Counted from the first letter of the stretch, positions 34,031-42,227 are shown. The stretch is DNA of 52,286 nt from Acetobacteraceae bacterium (GCA_947371015.1 CANBNK010000023.1:1-52286); one strand, 5' to 3'. Notes: generated by a model not told the origin, from the letters alone. Numbers and translations: made by a program.

Positions 34031-34070
34031 CCGTTTCACGACTTGCAGCGATTCCGCCTGGGCCGATCAG
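34031..34070 (-). repeat. 40-bp CTGATCGG hairpin element, degraded end
   Basis: Minus strand begins CTGATCGGCCCAGGCGGAAT, the same as the copy at 27891 in 18 of 20 positions; the far end reads GTGAAACGG instead of GTGAATCAG. The flank GTCTCTCC is shared as well. It lies between the DUF1192 gene and the stop of the Bug receptor gene. Confidence 0.65.
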
Positions 34071-34073
34071 TCT

Positions 34074-35015
34074 CTAATTCACCGTCAACCCGGCGCTGGC
34101 GGCCACCTGGCGCCAGCGTGCCGACTCGCTGGTCAGCAGGCGCTGGTACTCCGCGCCGGGCAGGAACGCGGCCTGCGCCCCCTCGGCCTCGAAGAAGCGA
34201 CCGAAGGCGGCATCGGCCAGGGCGGCGCGGATGGCGGCTTCCAGCGCGGCGCGCACCGGGGCCGGGGTGCCGCGCGGCGCCAGGATGCCCCACCAGAACT
34301 CCACCTCGAACGGAAAGCCGGCCTCCCGCACCGTCGGCGCCTGCGGGAAGTGCGGCGCCCGCACCGGCCCGGTGGTGGCCAGCAGCCGCAACTGGCCGGC
34401 TTTAAGCGGTGCGCCCAGCGCCGGCGGGCTGCCGATGATCAGGTCGATCCGCCCGGCCAGCAGGTCCAGCGTCGCCGGGCCGAGGCCGCGATAGGGCACG
34501 TGCTCCATCTCCACGCCCGTCACCTGGCCGAACAGCACGCCGGAGAAGTGGTTGACGGTGCCCGGCCCGGCCGAGCCATAGCGCAGCGGCCGGCTCCGCC
34601 CCAGCCGCACCAGCCCGGCGATATCCGTCACCGGCAGTTGCGGCGCGGCGGCGATGGCGAGCGAGGCGGTGGCCAGGCGCGCCACGGCGTCGAACACCAC
34701 CGCCGGGTCCGGCGCGCCTGGTTGCGCCGTGGCGGTGGAGACCACCGAGAGCGAGGCGACCAGCAGCGTGTGGCCATCGGCCGGCTGCCCCGCCACATAT
34801 TGCGCGCCGATCTGCCCGCCGGCCCCGGCGCGATTCTCGGCCACGAAGGGCTGGCCGAAGGCGGCTTGCAGCTTTTCCGCCAACGCCCGGGCGATGACGT
34901 CATTCGACCCGCCGGGCACGAAGGGGATGACGAGCCGCACCGGGCGTTCCGGCCAGCGCGGCTGGGCCAGGGCCGGCGAGGCCGCCAGCGTCCCCAGCAG
35001 CGCGCGCCGCTTCAT
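34074..35015 (-). CDS. Tripartite tricarboxylate transporter (Bug/TctC) family binding protein
   Basis: 313-residue Bug receptor, last gene of the six-gene leftward operon. Signal peptide MKRRALLGTLAASPALAQPR, then WPERPVRLVIPFVPGGSNDV, NRAGAGGQIGAQYVA and PYRGLGPATLDLLAGRIDLI. It overlaps the SucD-like stop (ATGA), which ties it firmly to the CoA-ligase/dehydrogenase genes and suggests its ligand is their substrate, probably a di- or tricarboxylate. No membrane subunits are encoded nearby. Confidence 0.9.
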   Translation of the reverse strand: MKRRALLGTLAASPALAQPRWPERPVRLVIPFVPGGSNDVIARALAEKLQAAFGQPFVAENRAGAGGQIGAQYVAGQPADGHTLLVASLSVVSTATAQPGAPDPAVVFDAVARLATASLAIAAAPQLPVTDIAGLVRLGRSRPLRYGSAGPGTVNHFSGVLFGQVTGVEMEHVPYRGLGPATLDLLAGRIDLIIGSPPALGAPLKAGQLRLLATTGPVRAPHFPQAPTVREAGFPFEVEFWWGILAPRGTPAPVRAALEAAIRAALADAAFGRFFEAEGAQAAFLPGAEYQRLLTSESARWRQVAASAGLTVN

Positions 35016-35899
35016 GCGCGCTTGCCGAACAGCCCGGCGCAACGCGCGACCAACGCCGCCGTGCTGGCGAAGACCTCGGCCCCCGCCGCTTCCAGCGCGG
35101 TGGTCTTGCTGGCGAGGGTGCCGGCGCCGCCATATGTCAGCGCGCCGGCATGGCCCATGGCGACGCCTTCCTTGGCCTCCCGCCCGGCCAACAGGCAGAG
35201 CACCGGCTTGCCAATGGGGCGTGCGGCCAGCGCGGCGGCGAATTCCTCCTCCTCGGTGCCGCCGACCTCGCCGATCAGCACCACAGCCTCGGTCGGGCCG
35301 TGCTGCGCCATCAGCGGCAGCAGTTCCGCGAAGCGCGTGCCCTTCACCGCGTCGCCGCCGACGCCCAGCCATAGCGACTGGCCGAGGCCCAACTGCACCA
35401 GGCGGTAGCCGACCTCATAGGACAGCGTGCCGGACTTGGTCAGCAGCGCGACCGGGCCAGGCGCCAGCGCGACATTGGGCAGGAAGCCCAGCTTGGCTTG
35501 CCCGGGCAGGGCGATGCCCGGCGTGGAGGCGCCGATCCAGGTGACGTTGTGCTGCTGGGTGAGGCGCCGCAGATGCAGCGCATCATGCACCGGCACGCCC
35601 TCGGCGATGGTCACGACCAGGTTGATGCCAGCGGCGACGGCTTCCTCCACCGCGGCGCGGGTTTCCAGCGGCGGCACCATGCAGATGCTGGCGCTGGCGC
35701 CGGTTGCGTGCACGGCGGCGGCGCAATCGGCAAACAGGGGAATGCCGTCGATATTGCCGCCTGCCTCACGCAGGCTGGTGCCGGCGACGATATGCGTGCC
35801 GTAGTCCCGCATCAGCTGGGTGTGGCGCCGGCCCATGCGGCCACTGGCGCCCTGCACCAGCACCCGCGTGCGGGCGGAAAATTCAGCCAGCGCGTTCAT
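35012..35899 (-). CDS. Succinate/malate-CoA ligase alpha subunit-like protein
   Basis: 295-residue alpha subunit of an acyl-CoA synthetase (SucD/MtkB type). The CoA-binding N-terminal domain has VLVQGASGRMGRRH, and the active-site histidine that is phosphorylated lies in GHAGALTYGGAGT (about residue 251). The family normally needs GxTGxQG at the first loop; here it is QGASGRMG. With its beta partner it makes a dicarboxylyl-CoA from ATP and CoA. Since it stands among acyl-CoA dehydrogenases rather than TCA genes, the substrate is probably another dicarboxylate. It starts 22 bases after the beta subunit stop. Confidence 0.87.
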   Translation of the reverse strand: MNALAEFSARTRVLVQGASGRMGRRHTQLMRDYGTHIVAGTSLREAGGNIDGIPLFADCAAAVHATGASASICMVPPLETRAAVEEAVAAGINLVVTIAEGVPVHDALHLRRLTQQHNVTWIGASTPGIALPGQAKLGFLPNVALAPGPVALLTKSGTLSYEVGYRLVQLGLGQSLWLGVGGDAVKGTRFAELLPLMAQHGPTEAVVLIGEVGGTEEEEFAAALAARPIGKPVLCLLAGREAKEGVAMGHAGALTYGGAGTLASKTTALEAAGAEVFASTAALVARCAGLFGKRA

Positions 35900-35921
35900 G
35901 CCGCGACCTCCGCAACGGAAC

Positions 35922-37025
35922 TCATAGTGCGTGCTCCGCCACGCGGGCAATGCTCGGCTCCAGATCCTCGAAGATGGCGATGTCCGGCCGCGCCTCGGCC
36001 AGCCAGGCCCGGGCTTCTTCGCTGCCATTGCCGACCAGGCGCGCCACGACGGGCACGCCGCCGCAGGGCTGCGCGGCCAGCGCCTCCGCCAGCAGCTTGG
36101 CGAACTCCCGCTGGTCCGTGATTCCAGCAAAAATGTTGACGAACAGCACGCGCAGGCTGGGATGCTCGCTGAGCCATTCCAGCACGCGGATCAGCCGTGC
36201 CGGGCTGCCGCGCAATTGGCCGGTGCGGATGTCCAGGAAGTTGATCGGCCGGGCGCCGCGCGCGGTCAGCTCGTCCACCAGCATCATGGAGAGCCCGGCG
36301 CCGGTGGTGATCAGGCCGATGCTGCCCTTGGGGTCCAGCTCCACATAATCAAAACCTTCGTCCAGCTTGCGCAGCGCATCCGGGTACAGCGTGGCATTGC
36401 CGCGCAGCAGCGCTTCCTGCCCGGGCTGTCGATGCAGCGCATTGCCATCCAGCACCAGCTTGGCATCCCCCGCCACAGCACCGGCCGGGCCGACGAAAAG
36501 CGGGTTGATCTCCGCCAGCATCAGCTCCTCCCGCAGGAACAGCGTCGCCAGTTTCGTACCCACCTCGCGCACCGCAGCGTCATCGGTCAGCGCGGCCAGC
36601 GCGGCGTTGATGCTGGCCTCATCCGGCGCACAGAGCCGCGACGTGCTCGCGTCCAGCGTGTGGCTCTCCACCTCCACCCCGCCTTCCGCGATGAAGGTGA
36701 CGCGCACCGCGCCGGCCCCGGCATCCAGCAGTATCGAGAGGTAGCATTCCCGCCCCGTCGCCGGCGCTTCCACCAGGCAGGCGTGCACCGCATGGCCCTT
36801 GATGCTGCTGCCGAGGATGCGGGCAAGCGCCGCCTGCGTCTCCGTGGCGTCGCGGCACAGCGCCACGCCGCCGGCCTTGCCGCGGCCACCCACCGTCACC
36901 TGCGCCTTGACCACGCGCGCGGCCGCGGGCGCGGTCCAGGCTGCGTCGCGCACCACCTGGCCTTCAGGCACGCTGATGCCGTACTGCCGCAGCAGCGCCT
37001 TACCGTCCGCCTCCACCAGCAACAT
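35922..37025 (-). CDS. Succinate/malate-CoA ligase beta subunit-like protein
   Basis: 367-residue ATP-grasp beta subunit (SucC/MtkA type). ATP-grasp region VVKAQVTVGGRGKAGGVALC, the metal site LMLAEINPLFV, and C-terminal LITTGAGLSMMLVDELTARGARPINFLDI and LFVNIFAGIT match the family in order. Length is slightly short of the usual 388. The N-terminus MLLVEADGKALLRQYGISVP is complete. Its start overlaps the stop of the upstream acyl-CoA dehydrogenase by one base (TGATG). Confidence 0.88.
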   Translation of the reverse strand: MLLVEADGKALLRQYGISVPEGQVVRDAAWTAPAAARVVKAQVTVGGRGKAGGVALCRDATETQAALARILGSSIKGHAVHACLVEAPATGRECYLSILLDAGAGAVRVTFIAEGGVEVESHTLDASTSRLCAPDEASINAALAALTDDAAVREVGTKLATLFLREELMLAEINPLFVGPAGAVAGDAKLVLDGNALHRQPGQEALLRGNATLYPDALRKLDEGFDYVELDPKGSIGLITTGAGLSMMLVDELTARGARPINFLDIRTGQLRGSPARLIRVLEWLSEHPSLRVLFVNIFAGITDQREFAKLLAEALAAQPCGGVPVVARLVGNGSEEARAWLAEARPDIAIFEDLEPSIARVAEHAL

Positions 37026-38197
37026 CAGAAATACCCGAGCGCGAGGATGCCGTCGGTGTCCATGTCGCCGCTGACAATCTTGCGGCCGATCAGGTCGCGC
37101 AGCGTCTCGCTGGCACCACCGCCGAGCGAGCCATAGCGCGCTCCGCGATAGAGCCGCGACACCGGGTATTCATCGGTGAAGCCGAAGCCGCCATGCACCT
37201 GGATCGCTTCGCCGGTCACGCGGATCGCCATCTCGTTGGTGAAGACCTTGGCGGTTGCGGCCAGGAACGGGTCGGGGAAGGGGTTGGCGGTCCAGCAGGC
37301 GCGGTACAGCAGGCCGCGCGCCGCCTCGATATCCTTGTACATGTCCGCCAGCTTCCAGCGGATACCTTGGAAATCCGCGATCGGCTTGCCGAAGATCGGC
37401 CGTTCGCGCACGTACTTCACCGCTTCATCAAACGCGCCTTCGGCCAGGCCCAGCGAGATCGACGGGTTCAGGCAGCGCTGCGTGTTGAAGGCGTTCAGCA
37501 GCTTCTTGAAGCCGTCCTCCCGGATGACGATGTTCTCGTCCGGCACTTCCAGGTCGTTGAACTGCACCTCGTGCAGGTTCTCGCCGCCCATGGTGTGGTA
37601 GGTGCCGGTCACTTCCAGCCCGGGCGTGCCCTTCTCGATCAGCACGCAGCCGATGCCCTCGCGGCCCGGCTTGCCCTCGATACGGGTGAAGACGACGAAC
37701 ATGCCGGCTTCCTCGGCGCGGCTGATCAGCGTCTTCACGCCGTTGATCACCCAGCGGTCGCCCTTGCGCACGGCGTTGGTGCGGTAGTTGCGCACATCGG
37801 TACCGGCGTGCGGTTCCGTCATGCAGATGCTGAGGATGCAGTCGCCGCTGACCACCTGCGGCAGGATGCGCTCGCGGATGGAGGCCGGCGCGTAGTGGCT
37901 GATGACGCGGGTCTGCACCCCGGCCTCGCCCAGCACCGCCATGGCGGTCGGGTAACAGACCTTGGCGATCTCCTCGAGGATCAGCGCGGTCTCGAACACC
38001 GGCAGCCCCATGCCGCCGTACTCCTCCGGCACGGTCATGCCGAGGACGCCGAGCTCCGCCAGCTCCTTGATGTTCTCCCAGGGGAAGGTGCCGTCCATCC
38101 AGCGCAGCGCGCGCTGGCGGAATTTCCCCTGCGCCAGCTCGCGCACGGATTCCACCATGCGCCGCTGTTCGTCGTTGAGCTTGAACTCCATGCTCAC
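37025..38197 (-). CDS. Acyl-CoA dehydrogenase
   Basis: 390-residue flavoprotein dehydrogenase. Middle-domain motif CILSICMTEPHAGTDV is the FAD/substrate signature 1, and the end has IQVHGGFGFTDEYPVSRLYRGAR. At the place of the usual catalytic Glu (IYEGTSE) the sequence is SLGGGASE, so the base must lie elsewhere, as in isovaleryl-type enzymes, or the activity differs. It oxidises an acyl-CoA to the 2-enoyl-CoA. The GTG at 38197 overlaps the MmgE/PrpD stop as GTGA; an ATG at 38191 is the alternative start. Confidence 0.88.
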   Translation of the reverse strand: MSMEFKLNDEQRRMVESVRELAQGKFRQRALRWMDGTFPWENIKELAELGVLGMTVPEEYGGMGLPVFETALILEEIAKVCYPTAMAVLGEAGVQTRVISHYAPASIRERILPQVVSGDCILSICMTEPHAGTDVRNYRTNAVRKGDRWVINGVKTLISRAEEAGMFVVFTRIEGKPGREGIGCVLIEKGTPGLEVTGTYHTMGGENLHEVQFNDLEVPDENIVIREDGFKKLLNAFNTQRCLNPSISLGLAEGAFDEAVKYVRERPIFGKPIADFQGIRWKLADMYKDIEAARGLLYRACWTANPFPDPFLAATAKVFTNEMAIRVTGEAIQVHGGFGFTDEYPVSRLYRGARYGSLGGGASETLRDLIGRKIVSGDMDTDGILALGYF

Positions 38198-39540
38198 GCG
38201 GCCAACCTGGCCACGCCGCCGGCCAGCGCGCCGGCGCTTTCCAGCGCGCAGAGCCGGTCGAACAACCGCCCGCTATCCAGCGGCGCACCGTTGGTGCAGT
38301 CGACGAACTTCTCCCGCAGTTCGTGGAGCGAAAGCGGCAGCTGCGCGTTGCCCTTGGGGAAGCGCACTTCCAGATGCAGCTCGCGCCCCGTGGTGGTGCG
38401 GATCGTCACCGTATCGGTCAGGGCAAACACCGGCTCGATCGGGCAATGCGTGTCCGTGACGTGGACCGTGACCTTGCCGTACTGCGCCCGCACCTCCGGC
38501 TGGTTCACGAATTCATCCGTCAGTTCCCGCAGGCCGACGCGGCGGGCCACCAGCGCGGAAGCCACGGCGAATTCCAGGCTGAACTTGGCCTCCAGCCCGG
38601 TCACCGGGGCGTGGTTGCGCAGCATGCTCGCCTGCGCCGTGCCGATGGTGCATTCCACCGCGGCGACATCCTCGGCCCGCAGGTTTTCCTGCGCGGTCAG
38701 CGCCAGCACGGCATCTGCGGTCCGATGTGCCGAATAGCACATCGGGTAGCGCTTGATGCTGAGGCCTGCCTCGCGGATGCGCAGCGTCTTGCCCACCTCG
38801 GCGTCGCGCAGATCAGCGGCGCCCTTGGGCGACAGCGCGGCCAGGAAGCCGGCGTGGTGTTCCAGCGCATCGGCAGCGGCAGTGAAGCCGCGCGCCACCA
38901 TGCGCACCGCCTCGATGCCCGAGGCCGCCGCGCGCCCGGCGTGGAACGGCTTGGTCATGGTGCCGAAATTCGCGACGAGGCCCGCCGCCATGCTGCCGGC
39001 TAGCGCCAGCGCCGCGCCGGTGCGCTCGGCCGAAAGCCCGTGCAGGTTGGCCACCGCGGCTGCCGCGCCCACCGCGCCGTACACGGCCGTGGGGTGCCAA
39101 CCCTTCAAATGCAGCGCGTCGGTCTCCCGCGCGTTCAGCTCGGCCCAGACCTCATAGCCCACCAGGTAGGCGCGCAGCACCGCCGCGCCGGAAAGCCCCA
39201 GCCGCTCAGCCTCCGCCAAAATCGCCGGCACCAGCACAGTGGAAGGATGCCCGCCGATGGCGACGTCGTCATAGTCCAGCGCATGGCCGGCGGTGGCGTT
39301 GATCAGCGCGGCATCGGCGCTGTAGGTGCGCCCCGGCCCCAGCAGCACGGTGGCTTCCTGCGCGCCGCTCTGGCGCTCGGCCAGCTGCGCCTGCACCAGC
39401 TTCACCACCGGCTCGTCGCGGCCCGCGATCATGGTGCCGATGACGTCGATGATCCCGCTGCGGATCACCTCCGCCACATCGGCCGGCACCACCAGGGATT
39501 GGTCGGCCGCGAAGGCGGCCAGCGTTGCGGTGAGACCCAT
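38194..39540 (-). CDS. MmgE/PrpD family protein
   Basis: 448-residue helical-plus-alpha/beta protein of the MmgE/PrpD family (2-methylcitrate dehydratase, cis-aconitate decarboxylase and iminodisuccinate epimerase relatives). Recognised by ATAGHALDYDD, HPSTVLVPAILAEAE, VGYEVWAELN, HLKGWHPTAVYGAVGAAAA and KRYPMCYSAHRTADAVL. The last motif holds the basic/tyrosine residues near the active site. In this operon it may dehydrate, decarboxylate or epimerise the dicarboxylic intermediate. Start at the ATG at 39540; it follows the second dehydrogenase with a 2-base gap. Confidence 0.88.
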   Translation of the reverse strand: MGLTATLAAFAADQSLVVPADVAEVIRSGIIDVIGTMIAGRDEPVVKLVQAQLAERQSGAQEATVLLGPGRTYSADAALINATAGHALDYDDVAIGGHPSTVLVPAILAEAERLGLSGAAVLRAYLVGYEVWAELNARETDALHLKGWHPTAVYGAVGAAAAVANLHGLSAERTGAALALAGSMAAGLVANFGTMTKPFHAGRAAASGIEAVRMVARGFTAAADALEHHAGFLAALSPKGAADLRDAEVGKTLRIREAGLSIKRYPMCYSAHRTADAVLALTAQENLRAEDVAAVECTIGTAQASMLRNHAPVTGLEAKFSLEFAVASALVARRVGLRELTDEFVNQPEVRAQYGKVTVHVTDTHCPIEPVFALTDTVTIRTTTGRELHLEVRFPKGNAQLPLSLHELREKFVDCTNGAPLDSGRLFDRLCALESAGALAGGVARLAA

Positions 39541-39542
39541 GG

Positions 39543-40733
39543 TCAGAAACTCCGGGGCATGCCGAGCACGTGCTCGCCAGTGAAACTCAGGATCAGGTTG
39601 GTCGAGATCGGCGCGATCTGCAGCAGCCGCGCCTCGCGCCACTTGCGCTCCACGTCGTATTCGCGGGCATAGCCGAAGCCGCCATGGGTCTGCAGGCAGG
39701 CTTCGGCCGCCTGCCAGCTGGCTTCGCTGGCCAGCATCTTGGACCAGTTCGCCTCGGGGCCGCAGGGCACGCCGGCGTCGAACATCGCCGCCGCCTTGCG
39801 CACCATCAGCTCGGCGGCTTCGGTGGCGATGTGCGCGCGGGCGATGGGGAACTGGATCGCCTGGTTCTTGCCGATCGGGCGGTCGAACACCACGCGCTCA
39901 TTGGCGTAGTCGGTGGCCTTCTTGACGAACCAGCGGGCGTCGCCCAGGCCCTCATGCGCCACCAAAATCCGCTCGGCATTCATGCCGTCCAGGATGTAGC
40001 GGAAGCCCTTGCCCTCGACGCCGATCAGGTTCTCGGCCGGTACGCGCAGGTTGTCGAAGAACACCTCCGTGGTGTTGTGGTTCACCATCGCCTTCAACGG
40101 CCGGATTTCCATGCCCTTGCCCAGGCTCTCGCGGATATCCACCAGGAAGACGCTGATGCCGTCGGTCTTCTTCGCGGTATCCTCCCGCGGCGTGGTACGC
40201 GCCAGCAGCAGCATCAGGTCGGAATGCAGCGCGCGGCTGGTCCACACCTTCTGGCCGGTGACGACGTAGTGGTCGCCATCCCGCACCGCGCGGGTTTTTA
40301 TGCGTGTGGTGTCGGTGCCGGCGGTGGGTTCGGTGACGCCAAACGCCTGCAGACGCAGCTTGCCGCTGGCGATGCCCGGCAGGTACTGCTTCTTCTGCCG
40401 GTCGTTGCCGTGCCGCAGCAGCGTGCCCATGATGTACATCTGCGCATGGCAGGCGCCGGCGTTGCAGCCGCTGGCGTGGATCTCCTCCAGCACCACGCCG
40501 GCCGCGCGCACCGGCAGCCCGGCGCCGCCGTATTCCTCGGGGATCAGCGCACCCAGAAAACCGCTTTCGGTCAGCGCGTTGACGAACTCGGTGGGGTAGG
40601 CCTCGTGGGCCTCAAGCTCGCGCCAATAGGCACCGGGGAAGCCGGCGCAGATGCGGCGGACGCTGTCGCGGATTTCGGGCCAATCGACGCCCATGTTCAT
40701 CACCGGCATTTCGCCGGCGGCCTGCGTATCCAT
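39543..40733 (-). CDS. Acyl-CoA dehydrogenase
   Basis: 396-residue dehydrogenase, first gene of the operon. Signature 1 is AFGVTEPTAGTDT, and the C-terminal flavin contacts are LQTHGGFGYAREYDVERKWREARL. Where the usual IYEGT glutamate is expected it reads IAPISTN, so again the catalytic residue is not at the standard place; MNAERILVAHEG in the central helix offers glutamates. The two dehydrogenases are clearly different from each other and may form a heteromer or act at separate steps. A 143-base gap with a terminator for hsp20 lies upstream. Confidence 0.88.
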   Translation of the reverse strand: MDTQAAGEMPVMNMGVDWPEIRDSVRRICAGFPGAYWRELEAHEAYPTEFVNALTESGFLGALIPEEYGGAGLPVRAAGVVLEEIHASGCNAGACHAQMYIMGTLLRHGNDRQKKQYLPGIASGKLRLQAFGVTEPTAGTDTTRIKTRAVRDGDHYVVTGQKVWTSRALHSDLMLLLARTTPREDTAKKTDGISVFLVDIRESLGKGMEIRPLKAMVNHNTTEVFFDNLRVPAENLIGVEGKGFRYILDGMNAERILVAHEGLGDARWFVKKATDYANERVVFDRPIGKNQAIQFPIARAHIATEAAELMVRKAAAMFDAGVPCGPEANWSKMLASEASWQAAEACLQTHGGFGYAREYDVERKWREARLLQIAPISTNLILSFTGEHVLGMPRSF

Positions 40734-40821
40734 GGTCTTGGACTCTCCGTGTTGCCGGCATTCAAAACCCCGGCAGGGGGAGCGTCAACGAGCGGAGAGA
40801 ACGGCCCGGGCACCACGCATG

Positions 40822-40853
40822 AAAAAGGCGCGGGGGACGTGACCCCCCGCGCC
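40822..40853 (-). terminator. Intrinsic terminator of hsp20
   Basis: Ten-base arms GGCGCGGGGG/CCCCCGCGCC with a seven-base loop, followed leftward by TTTTT. It stands 23 bases past the hsp20 stop and insulates the catabolic operon from it. Confidence 0.85.
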
Positions 40854-40875
40854 CATTCTCAGCCTCGCAACGGTG

Positions 40876-41343
40876 TTACGCCGCCTGCTGGTTCTGCGGC
40901 ACCGCCTGCAACTGCGGGCGGCCGTTCTGCACCTGGATCCGCCGCGCCTTCAGCGCTTCCGGCACCACGCGCTTCAGCGAGACGTTGAGCAGCCCGTGTT
41001 CCAGATTGGCACCATCCACCACCATGTGGTCGGCCAGCACGAAGCGCCGCTCGAAGGCGCGGGCGGCGATGCCGCGATACAGGAAGGCGCGGCCTTCCTC
41101 ATTCTGCTGGGTCCGGGCGGCGATGGTCAGCGTGTTGTCCTTCGCCGTGATCTCCACGTCATCGGGGCCGAAGCCGGCCACGGCCATGGTCAGCGTGTAG
41201 CTGTCCTCGCCGGTCTTCTCGATGTTGTAGGGCGGGTAGGATTGGCTGGTCTCCGCGGTGCCGCGGGCGGTTTCCAACTGGCGGGCCATACGGTCGAAGC
41301 CTATGGCGGTACGGAACAGCGGAGAGAAATCGAGAGTCGTCAT
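40876..41343 (-). CDS. Small heat shock protein (Hsp20/alpha-crystallin family)
   Basis: 155-residue small heat shock protein. The alpha-crystallin domain (about residues 36-130) holds YPPYNIEKTGEDSYTLTMAVAGF, DVEITAKDNTLTI and GLLNVSLKRVVPE, and the short C-terminal tail has the I-x-V type contact (RRIQVQNG). Such proteins bind unfolding proteins as oligomers in the cytosol. The preceding leader has hairpins with an anti-Shine-Dalgarno of ROSE form. Confidence 0.93.
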   Translation of the reverse strand: MTTLDFSPLFRTAIGFDRMARQLETARGTAETSQSYPPYNIEKTGEDSYTLTMAVAGFGPDDVEITAKDNTLTIAARTQQNEEGRAFLYRGIAARAFERRFVLADHMVVDGANLEHGLLNVSLKRVVPEALKARRIQVQNGRPQLQAVPQNQQAA

Positions 41344-41460
41344 TGGCTTGGAGCCCCTTCAGGAAGCAAGGTCCGGTTGTGCCTGCGGCCGCCGCCTGCC
41401 GCGCCCATTCGGGCCGCGCCAAGTCGTCTGCCACGCCAGGGCCCCATCAGGGCGCCCCGG
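41344..41460 (-). promoter_or_regulatory. Possible ROSE-type RNA thermometer in the hsp20 leader
   Basis: Read leftward, the leader can form a hairpin at 41439-41458, one around CGGCCCGAATGGGCGCGG (41402-41420), and last a short one at 41353-41367, GCTTC/GGGGC with U-G pairs, that sequesters the Shine-Dalgarno AAGGGG. The UUGCU string that characterises ROSE elements lies at 41365-41369. The start codon follows nine bases later. ROSE elements are typical for hsp20 genes of alphaproteobacteria; the call rests on eye inspection. Confidence 0.45.
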
Positions 41461-41478
41461 TACACCACCAATTGGAAA

Positions 41479-41510
41479 GCGCCGGCGCCCCTTTCAAGGG
41501 GGCCCGGCGC
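41479..41510 (-). terminator. Probable terminator of rpmE
   Basis: Arms GCGCCGG and CCGGCGC, then CCCCTT and AAGGGG around a 2-base loop, with a two-by-two mismatch between; TTTCC follows leftward. It lies 56 bases past the rpmE stop. Confidence 0.6.
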
Positions 41511-41565
41511 TGCCTGCTGAAGCACGCTCAATAGCTGGGCGGGCGCTTGCGCGCCCCATGCCAGC

Positions 41566-41793
41566 CTACTTCTTGCGGCCGGAGATGCCGATGCTGGCGA
41601 AGCGCTTGTTGAACTTGGCGACCTGGCCGCCGGTGTCCATCACGCGCTGCACGCCGGTCCAGGCCGGGTGCGACTTGGGGTCGATGTCCAGCCGCAGGCT
41701 GGTACCCGACATGCAGGACCGGGTGTTGAACTCGGTCCCATCCGTCATGATGATGTGGACGTCGTGATATTCAGGATGGATATCGGGCTTCAT
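41566..41793 (-). CDS. rpmE: 50S ribosomal protein L31
   Basis: 75-residue L31 beginning MKPDIHPEYHDVHIIMTDGT, with RLDIDPKSHPAWTG and DTGGQVAKFNKRFA. The zinc-binding CxxC form is absent; only one Cys (SCMSG) is present, as in other alphaproteobacterial L31 proteins. The ATG at 41793 gives the family N-terminus; an in-frame ATG at 41811 would add six residues and neither has a strong ribosome-binding site. Confidence 0.93.
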   Translation of the reverse strand: MKPDIHPEYHDVHIIMTDGTEFNTRSCMSGTSLRLDIDPKSHPAWTGVQRVMDTGGQVAKFNKRFASIGISGRKK

Positions 41794-41882
41794 GGTCAAC
41801 TCGTCGGACATGGCGCTGCCGAAGGCAACCGGCGACGCGGGAACGGGGCGTATAGGGTAAGGGGGCGAAGGACGCAACCGGC

Positions 41883-42182
41883 TCAGCGCCGGCCGCCGCG
41901 ACGACCGCCGACGGACCTGGCCATGCCGCCGTGATGGCCGCGATGCAGCCGCCCGATGCCGATGAAGCCGCCATAGACCCCCGGCCCATGCCAGCCGCCC
42001 CAATACGGCGCGTATTCGGCCACCAGCAGCGGCGGCGCCACCCAGGGCGACTCGTCCGGTGCCCAGGGCGGGCCGTGCGCCCCCTCATGCCCGGCCAGCG
42101 CCACATCGGGCGAGGGTGAGACGCCCGCGCACCCCGCCAGCAGGGCCGCGGCAACCAGCAGCACGGGTGCAATCAGGCGCAT
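41883..42182 (-). CDS. Small lipoprotein, Gly/His-rich
   Basis: 99-residue predicted lipoprotein: MRLIAPVLLVAAALLAGC is a type II signal peptide with lipobox LAGC. The mature part is rich in Trp, Gly, His and Arg (YWGGWHGPGVYGGF, LHRGHHGG) and ends in a basic RRGGRR tail. Histidine clusters might bind metal, but no family is recognised. It is followed upstream by another lipoprotein gene on the same strand, 45 bases away. Confidence 0.7.
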   Translation of the reverse strand: MRLIAPVLLVAAALLAGCAGVSPSPDVALAGHEGAHGPPWAPDESPWVAPPLLVAEYAPYWGGWHGPGVYGGFIGIGRLHRGHHGGMARSVGGRRGGRR

Positions 42183-42227
42183 GGCGAGTCCCTCGGCCGC
42201 CCGGGAAGGTCCCGGCGGCAGTCCAGC

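Noticed and set aside
35012-37025. Assignment of the ligase pair as the TCA-cycle sucCD.
   Set aside because: It lies within a dehydrogenase/PrpD/receptor operon, with shorter beta subunit and altered CoA loop; the TCA copy is expected elsewhere.
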